From Gemmatimonadota bacterium (GTDB lineage Bacteria; Gemmatimonadota; Gemmatimonadetes; Gemmatimonadales; GWC2-71-9), in the NCBI GenBank assembly GCA_029862935.1, contig JAOTWK010000095.1, positions 1 through 9,884 of the forward strand: 9,884 nt of DNA, written 5' to 3'. The notes under the pieces are model-generated. The model was not told the origin of the DNA. It did not search any database and saw nothing but the letters and a program-made list of their open reading frames with translations. Below are positions 7,355 to 9,884 of the stretch, in pieces. The stretch's first letter is position 1, and every line of letters starts with the position of its first letter. A program made the translations under genes and the position numbers.

Positions 7355-8855
7355 CTCCACGTTCCTCAATCTGTTCCCACGACACGGGGAACTCGCCGGC
7401 GACCTCGGGGACCAAGCCCACCGCTAGCTCCAGCTGCGCCCGTGCCGAGAGATGATCGTAAACTGCCTGGGCATAGTTGAATTCCGACTGCCGCAGCGCC
7501 ACCTCGGCATCCGTCACCTGCAACTGCGACCCAACCCCCTCGCGATACTCCGCCGAAGCGATCTCGTAGCCGCGCAGCGCCTGTTCAACGGCACGGCGCT
7601 GACTGCGAGCGCGCGAACGAGCCTCACGAGCGGCATCGAACAGACTCCGCACCTGATTCAGCGTCTCTTGTTCGGCCCGCTCGAGACGTGTCTCGGTCTG
7701 CCGCATCGAGGCTCGGGCCTGGTTGACCCGTGCGAATCGCCCAAACCCACGAAAGATCGGCACTTCGACGCGCAATCCCGCCGCCGCCGTCTTGGTGCGC
7801 TGGTTGTCCGCTTCACCGAAGAAGTTCGGCGACCCATCTTCTTGTGCCAGGATGTTGTAGTTCGAGAACAGGGTGAGCTTTGGGAAGAACTCGCTCTTCT
7901 CGATGTTGACCCGGGCTCCCTCCAATTGAATCGTGCTTCTGATCTGCCGCAGATCGCTCCGGCGTCTGAGCGCCGAGCCAATCAGCACATCGACGTCCTC
8001 GTCTTCCACCTGGGGCAAACCGGCCAGCAGCATCAAGTCGCGATTCTCGAGCGAATTCCGGTCAATGTCATCTGGATCCACTTCGTTGAGCTGGCCTTCG
8101 AGTTCGATGCGCACGTCGGGATCGAGCCCCATCTCGACCAGTAGGGCACGCTCTGCCGCCGTCACCCTGTTTTGCGCCCGTTCGAGGTTGGCCTCGACGT
8201 TGGCCAACTCGACGTCGAAGCGCAGGACGTCGTATTCGCTCACCAAACCGGCACGAAACAGGGAACGTGTTTCATCCAGATTCTGCCGGACGCGGTCGAT
8301 GCTCTCCTCCGTGACCCGCAGTTCCTCTCGAGTGAGCAGCGCGTCGAAGTACGCCTGCCGCACGGTCGTGACGACCTGTTGCGTGGTGCCGCGAACGACC
8401 TCTTCCTGGAGCGAGCGGAACCGGGCGGCGGCACCCACGCCGGTGACCACGCTGTACTCGAACAGCGGCTGGCTCACGTCGAAACCCGCTGTCCAGGTAT
8501 TGTCGGTCCCGACCTTGATGGGTTGCAGCTCCCCGGGCTCGCCGCCGAAGAACTCGGCCGGCAAGAAAATCTCTTGCAGTAGCAAATTCCGGGAGTAGGA
8601 CATGCTCGCCGAGATGTCCGGCAGGAAACTGCCCCAGGCTTCTCGTACCTGCTGCTTTGCGACCTCGACGCCGTATTCGGCATCCTCCAGCGTTCGACTG
8701 TTCGCGAGTCCGACTTGGATCGCCCGCCGCAGCGAGTAGGTCTCACGCTCAGGCTCCGTCTGAGCGGCTGCCGGCCGCGCAGTCAGTCCCAGGGCAGCCG
8801 CAACCACCGCCGTCGCGACACCCCGCCAGACATGTCGCCGCATTCGTTCACTCAC
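7338..8855 (-). CDS. TolC-family outer-membrane efflux channel
   Basis: Trimeric outer-membrane beta-barrel with a periplasmic helical tunnel, the exit duct of the tripartite pump. With the GTG start the protein has 505 aa, typical for OEP/TolC proteins. It begins with a Sec signal peptide: positive MSERMRRHVWRG, hydrophobic ATAVVAAALGL, cleavage after RPAAA before Gln32. Two OEP-type repeats follow. Each has long Ala/Glu/Arg-rich helices (first about 42-235 with SYSRNLLLQ and FDVSQPLFEY, second about 265-480 with RVEVPIFRGFGRFARVNQARA and RVRSRAR-like basic-rich helices near LRGYEIASAEYREG). The GTG at 8855 overlaps the TetR stop (GTGA) and has AAGGGGG 6 bases upstream; the ATG at 8843 is too far from that motif but would still keep the signal peptide. 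It stands first after the regulator, ahead of adaptor and permease. Confidence 0.94.
   Translation of the reverse strand: MSERMRRHVWRGVATAVVAAALGLTARPAAAQTEPERETYSLRRAIQVGLANSRTLEDAEYGVEVAKQQVREAWGSFLPDISASMSYSRNLLLQEIFLPAEFFGGEPGELQPIKVGTDNTWTAGFDVSQPLFEYSVVTGVGAAARFRSLQEEVVRGTTQQVVTTVRQAYFDALLTREELRVTEESIDRVRQNLDETRSLFRAGLVSEYDVLRFDVELANVEANLERAQNRVTAAERALLVEMGLDPDVRIELEGQLNEVDPDDIDRNSLENRDLMLLAGLPQVEDEDVDVLIGSALRRRSDLRQIRSTIQLEGARVNIEKSEFFPKLTLFSNYNILAQEDGSPNFFGEADNQRTKTAAAGLRVEVPIFRGFGRFARVNQARASMRQTETRLERAEQETLNQVRSLFDAAREARSRARSQRRAVEQALRGYEIASAEYREGVGSQLQVTDAEVALRQSEFNYAQAVYDHLSARAQLELAVGLVPEVAGEFPVSWEQIEERGDDDAQ
7363..7367 (-). promoter_or_regulatory. Ribosome binding site of the adaptor gene
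   Basis: Minus-strand GAGGA sits 8 bases before the ATG at 7354, within the last codons of the channel gene. A second purine run (GGAG, 7355-7358) would serve the in-frame ATG at 7348, so two closely spaced starts may be used. The TTG at 7369 has no comparable motif. Confidence 0.55.
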
Positions 8856-9502
8856 GAGCCACCCCCTTCCCCACGACCCGCAGCGATGCCCTCGCGCACA
8901 AACGGGCCGAACGAACGAAACAGTTCGAGCGGATCGACTTGGAGACTGTCCCTGCTGAACTCTGGACATTGATCGATACGGCACGCCAGCGAGATCGTGA
9001 GCAAGCCGTGAGTGACGCTCCAGAGATACATGACCATCACGTCCGGGTTCGCGACGCGCATCGCGCCCGACGCCATGGCATCCTCGACCGCCTGTCGCAG
9101 CAATCCGTACCCCCCTCCGTGCGGCAACTCATCGAGCCGCGGAGGATCACCATGATGCAACCCGAAGAGGACGCGGAACGAGGACTGGTTCTCGAGGGCG
9201 AACGTGAGGTACGCCTCACCCAATGATCGAACGCGCTCCAACGACCCCTTTGGATGTTGCGCGGCCGCATGCTCCAGGTAGGAACCGAAGCGCTGAAAGC
9301 CGTGTTCCACGACCCGACGGACCAACGCGTCCTTGTTCTCGAAGTAGTGATAGATCGCGGTTGCGCTGACACCAACGCGTTCCGCCACCGATCGCATGGA
9401 CAACGCATCGAGCCCGCCGACCGCCAAGATGTCTCGGGCCGCCTCGAGAACGGCTTGCTCGACATCCGGAGCACGACGGGCCTCAACCTCCTTCACGGCC
9501 AT
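8852..9502 (-). CDS. TetR/AcrR-family transcriptional regulator
   Basis: A 216-aa DNA-binding regulator, probably the local repressor of the efflux operon it heads. The N-terminal helix (EQAVLEAARDILAVGG) and helix-turn-helix (LSMRSVAERVGVSATAIYHYFENKDALV, about 35-61) are classic TetR. The C-terminal part is helical, with the WSVTHGLLTISLA segment (161-173) that marks the TetR subgroup with a WHG-type ligand domain. It has normal length. The frame extends upstream to 9550, but the ATG at 9502 has GGAAGGG 8 bases before it and gives the standard short N-terminal arm. It is followed with a 4-base overlap by the TolC-like gene, so repressor and pump would be co-transcribed and autoregulated. 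The inducing ligand is unknown; pump substrates are the usual ligands of such regulators. Confidence 0.93.
   Translation of the reverse strand: MAVKEVEARRAPDVEQAVLEAARDILAVGGLDALSMRSVAERVGVSATAIYHYFENKDALVRRVVEHGFQRFGSYLEHAAAQHPKGSLERVRSLGEAYLTFALENQSSFRVLFGLHHGDPPRLDELPHGGGYGLLRQAVEDAMASGAMRVANPDVMVMYLWSVTHGLLTISLACRIDQCPEFSRDSLQVDPLELFRSFGPFVREGIAAGRGEGGGS
8862..8868 (-). promoter_or_regulatory. Ribosome binding site of the TolC-like gene (decides GTG start)
   Basis: Minus-strand AAGGGGG lies 6 bases before the GTG at 8855 and 18 bases before the alternative ATG at 8843. It therefore favours GTG and a 4-base stop/start overlap with the regulator gene. Confidence 0.6.
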
Positions 9503-9510
9503 CCAAACCA

Positions 9511-9517
9511 CCCTTCC
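9511..9517 (-). promoter_or_regulatory. Ribosome binding site of the TetR gene
   Basis: Minus-strand GGAAGGG with an 8-base spacer to the ATG at 9502. The in-frame codons further upstream (to 9550) lack such a motif, so the longer product is unlikely. Confidence 0.6.
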
Positions 9518-9552
9518 ACTTCTCAGAAATTGGGGACCCAGGCAACGCATGA

Positions 9553-9583
9553 GGTTAACGGTGTTAAGTTAACGGCGTTAACC
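9553..9583. promoter_or_regulatory. Probable TetR operator: 31-bp imperfect palindrome of GTTAA units
   Basis: Four GTTAA words start at 9554, 9563, 9568 and 9577. The block reads two ways. It is a 31-base palindrome centred on 9568, with 8-base perfect outer arms (GGTTAACG / CGTTAACC) and matching inner arms. It is also a tandem 14-base repeat, GTTAACGGTGTTAA then GTTAACGGCGTTAA, with one mismatch. It lies about 50 bases upstream of the TetR start and about 80 bases before the divergent hydrolase start, the usual place for a TetR operator. On the minus strand it contains TTAACG, 17 bases, TTAACC, a weak -35/-10 resemblance, so binding could block the promoter. Binding by this TetR protein is inferred from position and symmetry. 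Confidence 0.75.
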
Positions 9584-9662
9584 GTAACTGGCCTTCCATA
9601 CGCCGTCAATACCTCGCTTGTTTCAGGTCGGTTGGAGCCAACGAGAGAATGGACTCCCCATT

Positions 9663-9884
9663 GTGACGGACCTAGGACCACACCCCGCCGTCCTCCTGCT
9701 TCCCGGCATGACGCTGAACTCAACGCTCATGCCGGACCTCGGCGTTGCATCGTTCGCCGTGGACTTCAACGAGCACGCCCCGGCCACGGCGCGGAGCCCC
9801 GACGCCATCGCGATGGCGGATTACGTCGCGGCGCTCGACGAGGTGCTCGAGGGGGAGGAGTTGTGGCGGTGCCGACCACGACTG
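9663..9884 (+). CDS. Alpha/beta-hydrolase-like protein, 3' truncated
   Basis: The frame is open from GTG at 9663 to the window end (74 codons). It reads MTDLGPHPAVLLLPGMTLNSTLMPDLG, then VASFAVDFNEHAP and a helix with YVAALDEVLEGEELW. The first beta strand followed by LLPGMTLN fits the HG-type oxyanion-hole loop after strand beta3 of alpha/beta hydrolases. The nucleophile elbow (GxSxG) would come just after the window end, so catalytic residues cannot be checked. The codon pattern, with G/C at third positions, matches the neighbours. The Shine-Dalgarno is weak; a TTG at 9618 is in frame but the extra residues look non-conserved. It is transcribed divergently from the TetR gene across the palindromic operator, so shared regulation is possible. 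Substrate unknown. Confidence 0.7.
   Translation, partial: MTDLGPHPAVLLLPGMTLNSTLMPDLGVASFAVDFNEHAPATARSPDAIAMADYVAALDEVLEGEELWRCRPRL

Noticed and set aside
8844..8984. N-terminal extension of the TolC-like frame beyond 8855
   Set aside because: It lies inside the TetR gene, would bury the signal peptide, and the Shine-Dalgarno points to the GTG at 8855.
9649..9666. Five-codon ATG frame (MDSPL, stop) whose stop overlaps the GTG start of the alpha/beta-hydrolase gene
   Set aside because: It is too short to tell from chance and has no convincing ribosome binding site. A leader-peptide role is conceivable but unsupported.

Overview
The window is GC-rich, densely coded bacterial DNA with a strong G/C preference at third codon positions. 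A complete tripartite efflux system with a TolC-type outer-membrane channel means a Gram-negative (diderm) host. The mix of a Hanks-type Ser/Thr kinase, an RND pump with extra membrane segments of a kind I associate with Bacteroidota and Gemmatimonadota, and the style of the proteins fits Gemmatimonadota, Acidobacteriota or a similar environmental lineage. This is an impression from the proteins, not a phylogenetic result. No RNA gene, mobile element, CRISPR array or phage gene was seen.

Left part (1-2657, + strand): three closely spaced genes, probably one transcript. They are the C-terminal two thirds of a Ser/Thr protein kinase (cut by the window start), a GT4-type glycosyltransferase, and a nitrilase-superfamily carbon-nitrogen hydrolase. 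The hydrolase has Met at the position where the family has its catalytic lysine. The three have no obvious common pathway.

Middle and right (2631-9502, - strand): a compact operon read right to left: TetR-type repressor, TolC-family outer-membrane channel, periplasmic adaptor (probable lipoprotein) and RND inner-membrane permease of 1194 aa. Each gene overlaps the next (4, about 17 and 4 bases), so they look translationally coupled and would build one envelope-spanning export machine under local repressor control. The permease gene runs tail-to-tail into the hydrolase gene with a 27-base overlap.

Right edge (9503-9884): a 160-base divergent intergenic region holds a striking GTTAA-based imperfect palindrome, the best candidate operator for the TetR protein. 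Beyond it starts a + strand alpha/beta-hydrolase-like gene that runs off the window.

I see no wholly new multi-gene system. The points most worth checking are the altered hydrolase active site, the operator architecture, and the unusual topology and N-terminal tail of the RND permease.
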